Shown: piece by piece, positions 1 to 8,310 of the stretch
Layout: each line of letters starts with the position of its first letter
Position numbering within the stretch: the stretch's first letter is position 1
Assembly (NCBI GenBank): GCA_001797315.1
Contig: MGPC01000022.1
Coordinates: 1 to 59,295, forward strand
DNA: 59,295 nt
Direction: 5' to 3'
Origin: Curvibacter sp. GWA2_64_110
Lineage (GTDB): Bacteria > Pseudomonadota > Gammaproteobacteria > Burkholderiales > Burkholderiaceae_C
Translations under genes and position numbers: made by a program
Notes under the pieces: model-generated
The model's input: only the letters and a program-made list of their open reading frames with translations
The model's database searches: none
What the model was told of the DNA's origin: nothing

Positions 1-542
1 TGCTGTTGGTCGGCGGTCTGGTCGAGATCGTGCCGCTGTTCTTCCAGAAGTCCACCACCGAGCCGATCAAGGGCATCCAGCCCTACACCGCACTGCAACT
101 GGCCGGCCGTGACATCTACGTCCGCGAGGGCTGCTACAACTGTCATTCGCAGATGATCCGTCCGTTCCGTGCCGAGACCCTGCGCTACGGCCACTACTCA
201 GTGGCAGGTGAGTCGGTCTACGACCACCCGTTCCAGTGGGGCAGCAAGCGCACCGGTCCTGACCTAGCGCGTGTCGGTGGCCGCTACAGCGACGAGTGGC
301 ACCGTATCCACCTCAATAACCCGCGCGATCTGGTGCCTGAGTCCAACATGCCGGCCTATCCCTGGCTGCTCAAGGACACGGTGGATGCCTCGGTCATGCC
401 GGCGCACATGAAGGCGTTGCGCACGGTAGGCGTTCCCTACACCGACGAGCAGATCGCCAAGGCCGCGGAAGAGGTCAAGGGCAAGACGGAAGTCGAAGCG
501 CTGATCGCCTATCTGCAGGTTCTGGGTACGGCCCTCAAGTAA
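1..542 (+). CDS. ccoO: CcoO, cbb3 oxidase monohaem subunit (5' end cut off)
   Basis: Membrane-anchored monohaem cytochrome c subunit of the cbb3-type oxidase, which passes electrons to the CcoN catalytic subunit. The window begins inside the gene, so the N-terminal anchor is only partly present (hydrophobic [12 protein letters not shown]). The haem c motif CYNCH is near residue 47 of the visible part, followed by [14 protein letters not shown], which is typical of CcoO. The C-terminus is complete and stops just before ccoQ. The last 315 bp belong to a 532-bp segment that is repeated in tandem immediately downstream. This copy keeps the haem motif and is the functional one. Confidence 0.95.
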   Translation, partial: LLVGGLVEIVPLFFQKSTTEPIKGIQPYTALQLAGRDIYVREGCYNCHSQMIRPFRAETLRYGHYSVAGESVYDHPFQWGSKRTGPDLARVGGRYSDEWHRIHLNNPRDLVPESNMPAYPWLLKDTVDASVMPAHMKALRTVGVPYTDEQIAKAAEEVKGKTEVEALIAYLQVLGTALK

Positions 543-759
543 GACGGGAGATCACATCATGGATGTCAATACCCTTCGTTCCATTGCCACTGTGGCCAGT
601 TTCATCACCTTCATCGGCATCGTGCTGTGGGCGTGGTCCAAGCGCAATGCCGCTGATTTCGAACAGGCTGCCATGCTGCCTTTCGAACAGGAATAACGAG
701 CCGTCAAAGGAAGAAAAATGAGCGACTTTACAAGCAACTTCTGGTCGGTCTACGTTACC
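228..759 (+). repeat. 532-bp tandem duplication, copy 1
   Basis: First copy of a perfect direct tandem duplication covering the 3' part of ccoO, all of ccoQ and the first 42 bases of ccoP. Reading both copies side by side I see no mismatch. Only one or two C residues are shared at the join, so this looks like a junction with minimal microhomology. Confidence 0.93.
559..696 (+). CDS. ccoQ: CcoQ, small cbb3 oxidase subunit (first copy)
   Basis: A 45-residue single-span membrane protein (MDVNTLRSIATVASFITF...) in the usual place between ccoO and ccoP. CcoQ/FixQ stabilises the cbb3 complex. The hydrophobic stretch VASFITFIGIVLWAW is followed by the basic SKR and an acidic tail ending FEQE. The start lies 16 bases after the ccoO stop, with GGGAG upstream. 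An identical second copy occurs 532 bp downstream because of the tandem duplication. Confidence 0.9.
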   Translation: MDVNTLRSIATVASFITFIGIVLWAWSKRNAADFEQAAMLPFEQE

Positions 760-1074
760 CCGTTCCAGTGGGGCAGCAAGCGCACCGGTCCTGACCTAGC
801 GCGTGTCGGTGGCCGCTACAGCGACGAGTGGCACCGTATCCACCTCAATAACCCGCGCGATCTGGTGCCTGAGTCCAACATGCCGGCCTATCCCTGGCTG
901 CTCAAGGACACGGTGGATGCCTCGGTCATGCCGGCGCACATGAAGGCGTTGCGCACGGTAGGCGTTCCCTACACCGACGAGCAGATCGCCAAGGCCGCGG
1001 AAGAGGTCAAGGGCAAGACGGAAGTCGAAGCGCTGATCGCCTATCTGCAGGTTCTGGGTACGGCCCTCAAGTAA
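718..1074 (+). pseudogene. Chimeric ccoP-ccoO frame made by the duplication
   Basis: A 118-codon frame that joins the first 14 codons of ccoP ([14 protein letters not shown]) in frame to the last 104 codons of ccoO ([11 protein letters not shown]...). It starts at the normal ccoP ribosome site and stops at the normal ccoO stop. The CcoO haem motif lies outside the duplicated segment, so the chimera has no CxxCH, and it has no full membrane span. If the duplication is real the frame could be translated, but the product is very unlikely to work as an oxidase subunit. It may instead be an assembly artefact. Confidence 0.85.
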
Positions 1075-1291
1075 GACGGGAGATCACATCATGGATGTCA
1101 ATACCCTTCGTTCCATTGCCACTGTGGCCAGTTTCATCACCTTCATCGGCATCGTGCTGTGGGCGTGGTCCAAGCGCAATGCCGCTGATTTCGAACAGGC
1201 TGCCATGCTGCCTTTCGAACAGGAATAACGAGCCGTCAAAGGAAGAAAAATGAGCGACTTTACAAGCAACTTCTGGTCGGTCTACGTTACC
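760..1291 (+). repeat. 532-bp tandem duplication, copy 2
   Basis: Second copy of the duplicated ccoO'-ccoQ-ccoP' segment, identical to copy 1. After this copy the normal ccoP sequence continues, so the original gene order is restored downstream. Confidence 0.93.
1091..1228 (+). CDS. ccoQ: CcoQ, small cbb3 oxidase subunit (second copy)
   Basis: Identical 45-residue copy of CcoQ produced by the tandem duplication. It lies directly before the intact ccoP with the same upstream sequence as the first copy, so both should be translated from the same transcript. Apart from an extra dose of this subunit there is no reason to expect a different function. Confidence 0.88.
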   Translation: MDVNTLRSIATVASFITFIGIVLWAWSKRNAADFEQAAMLPFEQE

Positions 1292-2167
1292 GTTATCACT
1301 GTCGTTGGCATTGCTGCCTGTCTGCTGCTGCTGTGGTTCAGCGGCAAAGCCAAGGCCATGACCTCGAACGACAACACGACCGGCCACGTCTGGGACGGTG
1401 ACCTGCGTGAGATGAACAACCCCCTGCCGCGCTGGTGGGTGTGGCTGTTCGTCATCACGATCGTCTTCAGCGCGGTTTACCTTGCCATGTACCCGGGTCT
1501 GGGTACCAGTGCAGGCAAGCTGGGCTGGACTTCTCTGGGGCAGCACAAGGCCGAGATGGAGAAGGGGGAAAAGGATGTTGCCCCCCTGTACGCCAAGTTC
1601 GCCGGCATGAGCCCTGAAGACATGTCCAAGGACCCCCAGGCCATGGGTATCGGCGAGCGCGTGTTCATGAACAACTGTGCTCAATGCCACGGCTCGGATG
1701 CACGCGGCAGCAAGGGTTTCCCGAATTTGACCGATGGTGACTGGCTGCATGGCGGGATGCCGGACAAGATCAAGGAGACCATCACCAAGGGCCGCATCGG
1801 CAACATGCCCCCCATGGCGGCCGCTGTCGGTACGCCGGATGACGTGAAGAATGTGGCGCACTACGTGCTGAGCCTGTCGGGCAGCCCGCATGACTCGCTG
1901 CGCGCTTCGCTGGGCAAGGCCAAGTTCGGTGCCTGCGCCGCCTGCCACGGCATGGATGGCAAGGGCAACCAGGCTCTGGGCGCTCCCAACCTGACCGATG
2001 ACATCTGGCTGCACGGTTATGGCGAGAATGCGATTGTTGCCATGATCAACAACGGCAAGGTCAACCAGATGCCGGCCCAGGAAGGCAAGCTCAGCGAAAG
2101 CCAGATCCAGGTGCTGACGTCGTATGTCTGGAGCCTGTCCAACGGGGCTAAAGTGGCCGCCAAATAA
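1250..2167 (+). CDS. ccoP: CcoP, cbb3 oxidase dihaem subunit
   Basis: The 305-residue dihaem cytochrome c subunit of cbb3 oxidase, which accepts electrons from soluble cytochromes. Two hydrophobic spans (about residues 11-29 and 63-80) flank the conserved GHVWDGDLREMNNPLPRWW segment. Two haem c motifs follow, CAQCH and CAACH, each with a downstream methionine ligand candidate (NMPPM and QMPAQ). Length and layout are normal for the family. The RBS is AAAGGAAG. Its first 42 bases are also present in the duplicated copy upstream. Confidence 0.96.
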   Translation: MSDFTSNFWSVYVTVITVVGIAACLLLLWFSGKAKAMTSNDNTTGHVWDGDLREMNNPLPRWWVWLFVITIVFSAVYLAMYPGLGTSAGKLGWTSLGQHKAEMEKGEKDVAPLYAKFAGMSPEDMSKDPQAMGIGERVFMNNCAQCHGSDARGSKGFPNLTDGDWLHGGMPDKIKETITKGRIGNMPPMAAAVGTPDDVKNVAHYVLSLSGSPHDSLRASLGKAKFGACAACHGMDGKGNQALGAPNLTDDIWLHGYGENAIVAMINNGKVNQMPAQEGKLSESQIQVLTSYVWSLSNGAKVAAK

Positions 2168-2190
2168 GCAGTAAGCCGACCGGAGTTGTT

Positions 2191-3651
2191 TTGAACCATC
2201 CCGACAGCACAGACAAAAAAATCATTCCCATCGTTTCGCAGGAGGTGACGTCATCCGATGCGGACGATGCGGAAATGGTTTCTTTGTACCAAGCGCACAA
2301 GAAAGTCTATCCCCGCAGCGTTTCCGGCCTGTTCGCACGCTGGCGCTGGGGGATGGTGTTCCTGACGCAGCTGGTGTTCTACGGTTTGCCATGGTTGGAG
2401 TGGGGGCAGCGCCAGGCGGTGCTGTTCGATCTCGAAGCGCGGCGGTTCTATATCTTTGGTCTGGTTCTGTACCCGCAGGACTTCATCTATTTGACAGGCC
2501 TGCTGGTCATCTCGGCGCTGTCGCTTTTTCTTTTTACGGCGGTGGCGGGGCGTCAATGGTGCGGCTACGCCTGCCCGCAGACGGTTTACACCGAGATCTT
2601 CCTCTGGATCGAGCGCAAGATCGAAGGTGACCGCAGCGCGCGGATGCGGCTCGACAGCGCGCCGATGTCCGTCAGGAAGTTTTCCATCAAGGGGGCCAAG
2701 CAAATCGCCTGGATTTCGGTGGCGCTATGGACCGGCTTCACTTTTGTCGGCTATTTCTCGCCCATCCACGAGCTGGGGCGCTCTTTCCTGCATGCCACTC
2801 TGGGGCCGTGGGAAATTTTCTGGGTCTTTTTCTATGGTTTTGCCACCTATGGTTTCGCCGGCTACATGCGCGAACAGGTGTGCAAGTACATGTGTCCCTA
2901 TGCGCGTTTTCAGAGCGCCATGTTCGACAAGGACACGCTGATCGTCTCCTACGACGAACGGCGCGGCGAGCCGCGGGGCGCCCGCTCGCGCAAGGCTGAC
3001 CCCCAGGCGCTGGGCTTGGGTTCCTGTATTGATTGCACCCTGTGCGTGCAGGTGTGCCCGACGGGGATCGACATCCGCAAAGGGCTCCAGTACGAGTGCA
3101 TCAGTTGCGCGGCTTGCATCGATGTCTGTGACGACGTCATGGACAAGATGAACTATCCGCGCGGCCTCATCAAGTACACAACACAGAACTCGGTTCAGCT
3201 GGGCTGGACGCGTTCGCAGACCTTGCGCCATGTGCTGCGGCCACGCGTGCTGATCTACACCAGCATTCTGCTGGCCGTCAGCCTGGCCATGTTGATCAGC
3301 TTGGCAACACGTACGCCGCTGAAGGTGGATGTGGTGCGTGATCGCGGGGTGATGGCGCGTATCGTCTCCGGCGGCATGATCGAAAACGTGTATCGCCTGC
3401 AGGTCATGAACGCGACCGAGACGGCGCAGCAATACAAGATCACGGTTTCGGGCTTGCCAGGTCTGCAATTGGCGGCGGACCAGGATCCTCTGGTGGCCGT
3501 CAACGCCACCGAGGCGCGCTGGGTCGTGGTCCGCGCCCAGTTGCCCTACGAGGCAGCAGCTCCGGGGTCGCACCCCATCCATTTCGAGATCGCAGCGCAG
3601 GATGCACCTGCGCACGTGAGTGAGAAATCCGTGTTTCTGGTGCCGCGTTAA
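2191..3651 (+). CDS. ccoG: CcoG/FixG, polyferredoxin-like cbb3 assembly protein
   Basis: A 486-residue membrane iron-sulfur protein that follows ccoNOQP in most proteobacteria. CcoG is implicated in copper handling for cbb3 assembly. Visible are CGYACPQ, then VCKYMCPYARFQ, and a pair of [4Fe-4S] ligand sets in CIDCTLCVQVCP and CISCAACIDVC. About five hydrophobic spans and a C-terminal immunoglobulin-like domain follow the FixG plan. The likely start is TTG, placed after CGGAG and 23 bases behind the ccoP stop. Confidence 0.93.
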   Translation: MNHPDSTDKKIIPIVSQEVTSSDADDAEMVSLYQAHKKVYPRSVSGLFARWRWGMVFLTQLVFYGLPWLEWGQRQAVLFDLEARRFYIFGLVLYPQDFIYLTGLLVISALSLFLFTAVAGRQWCGYACPQTVYTEIFLWIERKIEGDRSARMRLDSAPMSVRKFSIKGAKQIAWISVALWTGFTFVGYFSPIHELGRSFLHATLGPWEIFWVFFYGFATYGFAGYMREQVCKYMCPYARFQSAMFDKDTLIVSYDERRGEPRGARSRKADPQALGLGSCIDCTLCVQVCPTGIDIRKGLQYECISCAACIDVCDDVMDKMNYPRGLIKYTTQNSVQLGWTRSQTLRHVLRPRVLIYTSILLAVSLAMLISLATRTPLKVDVVRDRGVMARIVSGGMIENVYRLQVMNATETAQQYKITVSGLPGLQLAADQDPLVAVNATEARWVVVRAQLPYEAAAPGSHPIHFEIAAQDAPAHVSEKSVFLVPR

Positions 3652-3660
3652 GGAGTACGT

Positions 3661-3942
3661 ATGAGCAAGAGCGCCCATGTGATGGCCCAACCCTGGTGGA
3701 AATTCGTCCATGTCTGGATGGTGCTGGCCGGTCCCGCTGTGGTGGTGGTCGCCGGTTTCGTGACCCTTTACTTGGCTGTGCACACACCCGACCCGGTGGT
3801 CAGCGAAGACTACTACCGTCAGGGAATCGAGATCAATAAAACCCTAGAGGCTGCCCCGAGCAGCCTGGCGCCGGCCATCCAGGCGCGCAACCATGCGGCC
3901 ACCGGCGTGGCGCCCGCTGCCAAGCCATCGCCCCAACCCTGA
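3661..3942 (+). CDS. ccoH: CcoH/FixH family cbb3 assembly protein
   Basis: A 93-residue protein with one hydrophobic span (VWMVLAGPAVVVVAGFVTLYLAV) followed by the FixH signature DPVVSEDYYRQGIEINK. FixH/CcoH proteins take part in cbb3 maturation. The start follows AAGGAG, ten bases after the ccoG stop, so it is probably co-transcribed with it. The proline- and alanine-rich tail is short. The usual partners ccoI and ccoS are not in this window and presumably lie before ccoN. Confidence 0.9.
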   Translation: MSKSAHVMAQPWWKFVHVWMVLAGPAVVVVAGFVTLYLAVHTPDPVVSEDYYRQGIEINKTLEAAPSSLAPAIQARNHAATGVAPAAKPSPQP

Positions 3943-3969
3943 TTACACTCAGGCTATGAGGAGACAAGC

Positions 3970-4263
3970 ATGAACATGCAAAAAATGATGTGGATAGCCT
4001 GGCCAGCCTTTCTGGTGGCAGGTGTGCTGGAGATGCTGGTGTTTGCCATGGTCGATCCCCAGGATCTGCAATGGTTCGGCCAGCCGGTGACGCTGTCGCG
4101 CCAGGGGGTCTATACCCTGGCATTTTTTGTATTCTGGGTGACGACCATGCTCTCCAGCGGGCTCACAGCCTTGCTGTCCATGTCACCCTTTGAGGTCAAC
4201 CAGTGCCCCTTGCCGGGCGATGAGCGCCCTGAGGGCTGCCCCAAGCAGGAAAGTTGCTGCTAA
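3970..4263 (+). CDS. Small two-span membrane protein after ccoH
   Basis: A 97-residue protein I cannot assign by name. It has two hydrophobic segments (about residues 8-26 and 48-70) and a short hydrophilic tail with several cysteines near the end (CPLPGDERPEGCPKQESCC). The start ATG follows GGAGACAAGC. Its place between ccoH and fnr suggests a link to the respiratory block, and the C-terminal cysteines could bind metal, but both are inferences. Confidence 0.7.
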   Translation: MNMQKMMWIAWPAFLVAGVLEMLVFAMVDPQDLQWFGQPVTLSRQGVYTLAFFVFWVTTMLSSGLTALLSMSPFEVNQCPLPGDERPEGCPKQESCC

Positions 4264-4276
4264 GGTTGCAACAACC

Positions 4277-5020
4277 CTAGTGGCATTCCTGGTGGTTGAC
4301 GATCTGGGACAGTGCGTCAGTGTCGAGAATGCGTACATGACGCTGCTTGACCTCGACAATGCCGTCTTCCACGAACTTTGAAAAAGTCCGGCTCACCGTC
4401 TCGAGCTTGAGGCCCAGGTAGCTGCCGATCTCCTCGCGCGTCATGCGCAGGATCAGCTCGGATTGCGAGAAGCCGCGTGCGTGCAGGCGCTGCACCAGAT
4501 TCAGCAGGAAGGCGGCCAGTCGCTCCTCGGCGCGCATGCTGCCCAGCAGCAGCATGACACCGTGTTCGCGCACGATCTCGCGGCTCATGATCTTGTGGAC
4601 GTGGCGCTGCAGTCCATTGATCTCGCGCGACAGGTCCTCGATCCGGTCGAAGGGCATGACGCAGACTTCGGCGTCTTCCAGCGCCACTGCATCGCAGGTG
4701 TGCTGGTCATTGACGATGCCGTCCAGGCCGATGATCTCGCCGGCCATCTGAAATCCGGTCACCTGGTCGCGCCCGTCCTCGGAGGCAACGCAGGTCTTGA
4801 AGAAGCCGGTGCGGATGGCATAGAGCGAGCTGAACTTCTCGCCATTGCGAAACAGCGACGTGCCACGCTTGATCTTGCGGCGGTTGGCGACCACGTTGTC
4901 CAGGCGGTCAATCTCTTCGGGACTCAGCCCCATGGGCAGGCACAACTCGCGCAGGTTGCAGTTGGAACAGGCGACTTTGATCGTTTGCGGATTCATACGC
5001 AGTATTTTGACATCAGCCAT
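4277..5020 (-). CDS. fnr: FNR-type oxygen-sensing transcription regulator
   Basis: A 247-residue CRP/FNR-family activator. The N-terminus holds CSNCNLRELC (C18, C21, C27), and a further cysteine occurs in NDQHTCDAV. Together these match the four ligands of the oxygen-labile [4Fe-4S] cluster of FNR. A cyclic-nucleotide-like beta-roll follows, then a helix-turn-helix with ETVSRTFSKF near residue 203, in which the E-SR signature reads TTGAT half-sites. ATG at 5020 is chosen because AGGAGG lies eight bases before it. The gene diverges from hemN across a perfect FNR box. Confidence 0.95.
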   Translation of the reverse strand: MADVKILRMNPQTIKVACSNCNLRELCLPMGLSPEEIDRLDNVVANRRKIKRGTSLFRNGEKFSSLYAIRTGFFKTCVASEDGRDQVTGFQMAGEIIGLDGIVNDQHTCDAVALEDAEVCVMPFDRIEDLSREINGLQRHVHKIMSREIVREHGVMLLLGSMRAEERLAAFLLNLVQRLHARGFSQSELILRMTREEIGSYLGLKLETVSRTFSKFVEDGIVEVKQRHVRILDTDALSQIVNHQECH

Positions 5021-5070
5021 AGGAGCATCCTCCTGGTTTCCTCGCACACAGGGTCATACCTTAACAGTAT

Positions 5071-5084
5071 TTGATGCACATCAA
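5071..5084. promoter_or_regulatory. Perfect FNR box between fnr and hemN
   Basis: TTGATGCACATCAA equals the classic FNR consensus TTGAT-N4-ATCAA. It lies 50 bases before the fnr start and 50 bases before the hemN start, so one dimer could control both directions: fnr autoregulation and oxygen-dependent hemN expression. Confidence 0.85.
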
Positions 5085-5134
5085 GAAGAGATTTGTGCTT
5101 TCCGGGCACAGTGATCCTCAGTCGAGGACCCTTC

Positions 5135-6532
5135 ATGAATGCCGAAACCGTTGAGCCCGTATCTCCAGAATTGCTGCGCCGTTATGACGTGGCCGGGCCG
5201 CGCTATACCTCTTATCCGACGGCAGACCGTTTTGTAGAAGCCTTCACCGCGGATGACTATGCCCGGGCCCTGCAGCAGCGCCGCTCCGGCGCGGCTGCGC
5301 TGGTGCTGCCGCTGTCGTTGTACGTGCACATCCCGTTCTGCGAGTCGCTGTGCTACTACTGCGCCTGCAACAAGATCATCACCAAGCACCATGACCGTGC
5401 TGCCGAATACCTGCGTTATCTGAGCCGCGAGGTGGATCTGCACACGGCTCAGCTCGGGGTGGGGCAGACTGTGACGCAGCTGCACTTGGGGGGGGGGACG
5501 CCAACCTTCCTTAGCGATGCCGAACTGCGTGAGCTCATGGCCATGCTGCGGCGCAGCTTCACACTCGCGCCGGGTGGCGAGTACTCGATCGAGGTCGATC
5601 CCCGCACCATCGACGTTCAGCGCCTGGATACCCTGGCCGAACTCGGCTTCAACCGCCTGAGCTTCGGCGTTCAGGACTTCGATCCGGCGGTGCAGAAGGC
5701 CGTACACCGTGTGCAGCCGGCCGAACAGGTATTTGCCCTGGTGCAGGCCGCCCGCGAGCGCGGCTTTGACTCCATCAACGTGGACCTGATCTACGGTCTG
5801 CCGCAGCAGACACCTGAGTCGTTCGAGCGCACGCTCAAGCAGGTTACTGAGCTGCGGCCGGACCGCATTGCCCTGTACGCCTACGCACATTTGCCCGAGC
5901 GCTTCAAGCCGCAGCGGCGTATCGTCACGACCGAATTGCCAGGTGCGGCCGCCAAGCTGTCGATGCTGTCGGACGCTCTGAAAACCTTCATGGGTGCCGG
6001 CTACATCTATGTAGGCATGGATCACTTCGCTTTGCCCAACGACCCCTTGGCCGTGGCCAAGCGGCAAGGGCGCCTGCACCGCAACTTCCAGGGCTACAGC
6101 ACGCAGCCCGATTGCGATCTGATTGCCCTCGGCGTGTCCTCCATCGGCCGCATCGGCGCAACCTACAGCCAGAACGCCAAGACCTTGGAGGAGTACTACG
6201 ACGCCATCGACCACGGCCGCTTCGCCGTGGTGCGCGGACTGGCCCTGTCGCGCGATGACCTGGTGCGTCGCGGTGTCATCATGGCTCTGATGTGCCAGGG
6301 GCAGGTGCTGTTCGAATCCATCAACCTGGCCTACTTGGTCGATTTCCGCAGCTACTTTGCCGCTGAGATGGAGGCTGTGCAGGAACTGGCCGAGCAGGGC
6401 CTGGTGACCATTGATGACAGCGGCATCCAGGTTACCGCCAACGGCTGGTTTTTCGTGCGAGCCGTGGCCATGGTGTTCGACCGTTACCTGCAGGCTGACC
6501 GCAACCGGGCGCGTTTCTCGAAGATCATCTAG
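5135..6532 (+). CDS. hemN: Oxygen-independent coproporphyrinogen III oxidase
   Basis: A 465-residue radical SAM enzyme that decarboxylates coproporphyrinogen III to protoporphyrinogen IX without oxygen in haem synthesis. The cluster motif CESLCYYCACNK has the CxxxCxxC spacing plus the extra cysteine typical of HemN. LHLGGGTPTFL and SFGVQDFDPAVQKAVHR are further HemN signatures. ATG at 5135 is chosen after GAGGA. An upstream in-frame extension lacks a ribosome site. Control by the adjacent FNR box fits the need for anaerobic haem. Confidence 0.95.
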   Translation: MNAETVEPVSPELLRRYDVAGPRYTSYPTADRFVEAFTADDYARALQQRRSGAAALVLPLSLYVHIPFCESLCYYCACNKIITKHHDRAAEYLRYLSREVDLHTAQLGVGQTVTQLHLGGGTPTFLSDAELRELMAMLRRSFTLAPGGEYSIEVDPRTIDVQRLDTLAELGFNRLSFGVQDFDPAVQKAVHRVQPAEQVFALVQAARERGFDSINVDLIYGLPQQTPESFERTLKQVTELRPDRIALYAYAHLPERFKPQRRIVTTELPGAAAKLSMLSDALKTFMGAGYIYVGMDHFALPNDPLAVAKRQGRLHRNFQGYSTQPDCDLIALGVSSIGRIGATYSQNAKTLEEYYDAIDHGRFAVVRGLALSRDDLVRRGVIMALMCQGQVLFESINLAYLVDFRSYFAAEMEAVQELAEQGLVTIDDSGIQVTANGWFFVRAVAMVFDRYLQADRNRARFSKII

Positions 6533-6552
6533 GGATCCACTAGACTCGACGC

Positions 6553-7233
6553 ATGCAGACATCACTTGCCGTCACGGCCCTGCTCATGGGGTTGGCGGGC
6601 GGCCCCCACTGTATTGCCATGTGCGGCGCCGCCTGTGCCGGTATCGGCCAGGCCGCCGGAGCCCACAAGAACACAGCCATGTGGATCTTCCAGCTCGGCC
6701 GCATCATCGGTTACGCCATCCTTGGCGCACTGGCCGCAGCGTCCATCCAGGGGCTGGGCTGGCTCACCATCCAGTCTGCCGCCCTGCGACCGGTCTGGAG
6801 CCTGTTTCACGTTGCGGCCTTGTTGCTGGGGCTGCTGCTGCTGTGGAAGGCGCAGCAGCCGGTCTGGCTCGAGAGTGCTGGGCGCAAGCTGTGGGCCGGG
6901 GCTCGGGCGCTGGCGGCCGGCCGGGGGCATGGCGCGCCGCTGGTGATCGGCATGCTGTGGGCCTTGCTGCCCTGCGGCCTGCTGTACTCGGCCCTGCTGG
7001 TGGCGGCCATGACCAGCCATGCCGTGGAGGGCGCCGCGGTGATGGCCTTGTTTGCCCTCGGCACCAGTGTCTCGATGATGGCCGGCCCTTGGCTGTGGCT
7101 GCGCCTGCGCGGCCAGCCCGGGGCAGGCGATTGGGGCATGCGCCTGGCGGGGCTGGCCCTGGCGGCCAGTTCGGCTTGGGCTTTGTGGATGGGCTTGGTG
7201 CACAACACGGCGCCCTGGTGTGCCACGCCTTAG
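6553..7233 (+). CDS. TauE/SafE-like (DsbD-type) membrane protein
   Basis: A 226-residue integral membrane protein with about six hydrophobic spans. GGPHCIAMCGAAC near the N-terminus and LLPCGLLYSALL in the middle are conserved cysteine-containing motifs of the short sulfite exporter/DsbD transmembrane families often found beside cbb3 genes. In such contexts the protein is thought to help cytochrome oxidase or metal maturation. The transported substrate cannot be told from sequence. It follows hemN by 20 bases and probably shares its transcript. Confidence 0.8.
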   Translation: MQTSLAVTALLMGLAGGPHCIAMCGAACAGIGQAAGAHKNTAMWIFQLGRIIGYAILGALAAASIQGLGWLTIQSAALRPVWSLFHVAALLLGLLLLWKAQQPVWLESAGRKLWAGARALAAGRGHGAPLVIGMLWALLPCGLLYSALLVAAMTSHAVEGAAVMALFALGTSVSMMAGPWLWLRLRGQPGAGDWGMRLAGLALAASSAWALWMGLVHNTAPWCATP

Positions 7234-7287
7234 GGTTGTTTGGCCTTTTGCGCCCATGAGACCGGGCTGGCTGGGATAATTCGCACC

Positions 7288-8286
7288 ATGCCATTGAAGA
7301 AGCCCGTTGCTCCCGAGCGTTGGCGAATGTCGGTTGCGCCCATGCTCGACTGGACTGACCGTCATTGCCGCTATTTCCACCGTCTGCTGAGCCGTCAGAC
7401 CCTGCTTTACACCGAGATGGTCACCACCGGTGCGCTGCTGCATGGCGATGTGGCGCGCCATCTGCGGTTCAATGCCGAAGAGCATCCCGTGGCCCTGCAG
7501 CTGGGGGGAAGCGAGCCGGCCGAGCTGGCGCGCTGTGCGGCGCTGGGCGAGCAGTGGGGCTACGACGAGATCAACCTGAACTGCGGCTGCCCGAGCGAGC
7601 GCGTGCAGCGTGGGGCGTTTGGTGCCTGCCTGATGGCCGAGCCGCAGCTGGTGGCTGATTGCGTCAAGGCCATGGTCGATGCGGTCTCGGTGCCGGTCAC
7701 GGTCAAGCACCGCATCGGCATCGACAAGACCGAGAGCTACGCGTTCGTGCGCGACTTCGTCGGTGCTGTCAGTGAGGCCGGCTGTTCCACCTTCATCGTC
7801 CATGCGCGCAATGCCTGGCTCAAGGGCTTGAGCCCGAAAGAGAACCGCGAGGTGCCGCCGCTGCGCTATGAGCTCGTGCACCAGCTCAAGCGCGAGTTCC
7901 CGCACCTGACCATCGTCGTCAACGGCGGCATCACCAATAGCGGGCAGGTGGCGCAGCAGTTGCAGCAGCTTGACGGCGTGATGGTCGGGCGCGAGGCCTA
8001 CCACAACCCCTGGTGGCTCAGCGACTGGGACGCGGCGTTTTACGGCGCTGCACCGTCTGGCCGGACGCGCGAGACGGTGGAAGCGCAGATGGTGGACTAC
8101 ATGACGCGCGAGATGGCTGAACATGGCACGCCCTGGTATGCCATCGCCCGTCACATGCTGGGCCTGCGCCACGGCCTGCCCGGCGCGCGGCGCTGGCGCC
8201 AGGTCTGGAGTGACCACAAGCTGAAAGCCCTGAATCCGCACGACGTGATGGCACTGGCGCACGGGCGCCAGCAACTGGCAGCCTGA
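7288..8286 (+). CDS. dusA: tRNA-dihydrouridine synthase A
   Basis: A 332-residue FMN enzyme that reduces uridine 20/20a in the D-loop of tRNA. SVAPMLDWTDRHCRYFHRLL, TEMVTTGALLHG, NLNCGCPSERVQ (catalytic cysteine in GCP) and GLSPKENREVPPL identify the DusA subfamily rather than DusB or DusC. ATG at 7288 is chosen because homology begins there. A GATAAT-like -10 box lies only about 12 bases before it, so a leaderless or very short-leader mRNA is possible. Confidence 0.93.
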   Translation: MPLKKPVAPERWRMSVAPMLDWTDRHCRYFHRLLSRQTLLYTEMVTTGALLHGDVARHLRFNAEEHPVALQLGGSEPAELARCAALGEQWGYDEINLNCGCPSERVQRGAFGACLMAEPQLVADCVKAMVDAVSVPVTVKHRIGIDKTESYAFVRDFVGAVSEAGCSTFIVHARNAWLKGLSPKENREVPPLRYELVHQLKREFPHLTIVVNGGITNSGQVAQQLQQLDGVMVGREAYHNPWWLSDWDAAFYGAAPSGRTRETVEAQMVDYMTREMAEHGTPWYAIARHMLGLRHGLPGARRWRQVWSDHKLKALNPHDVMALAHGRQQLAA

Positions 8287-8310
8287 TCCGGAGCGACCTT
8301 TCGGCGGCTT

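Noticed and set aside
552-737. Minus-strand 61-codon frame that occurs twice (also at 1084-1269)
   Set aside because: It is the antisense of ccoQ and appears twice only because the segment is duplicated.
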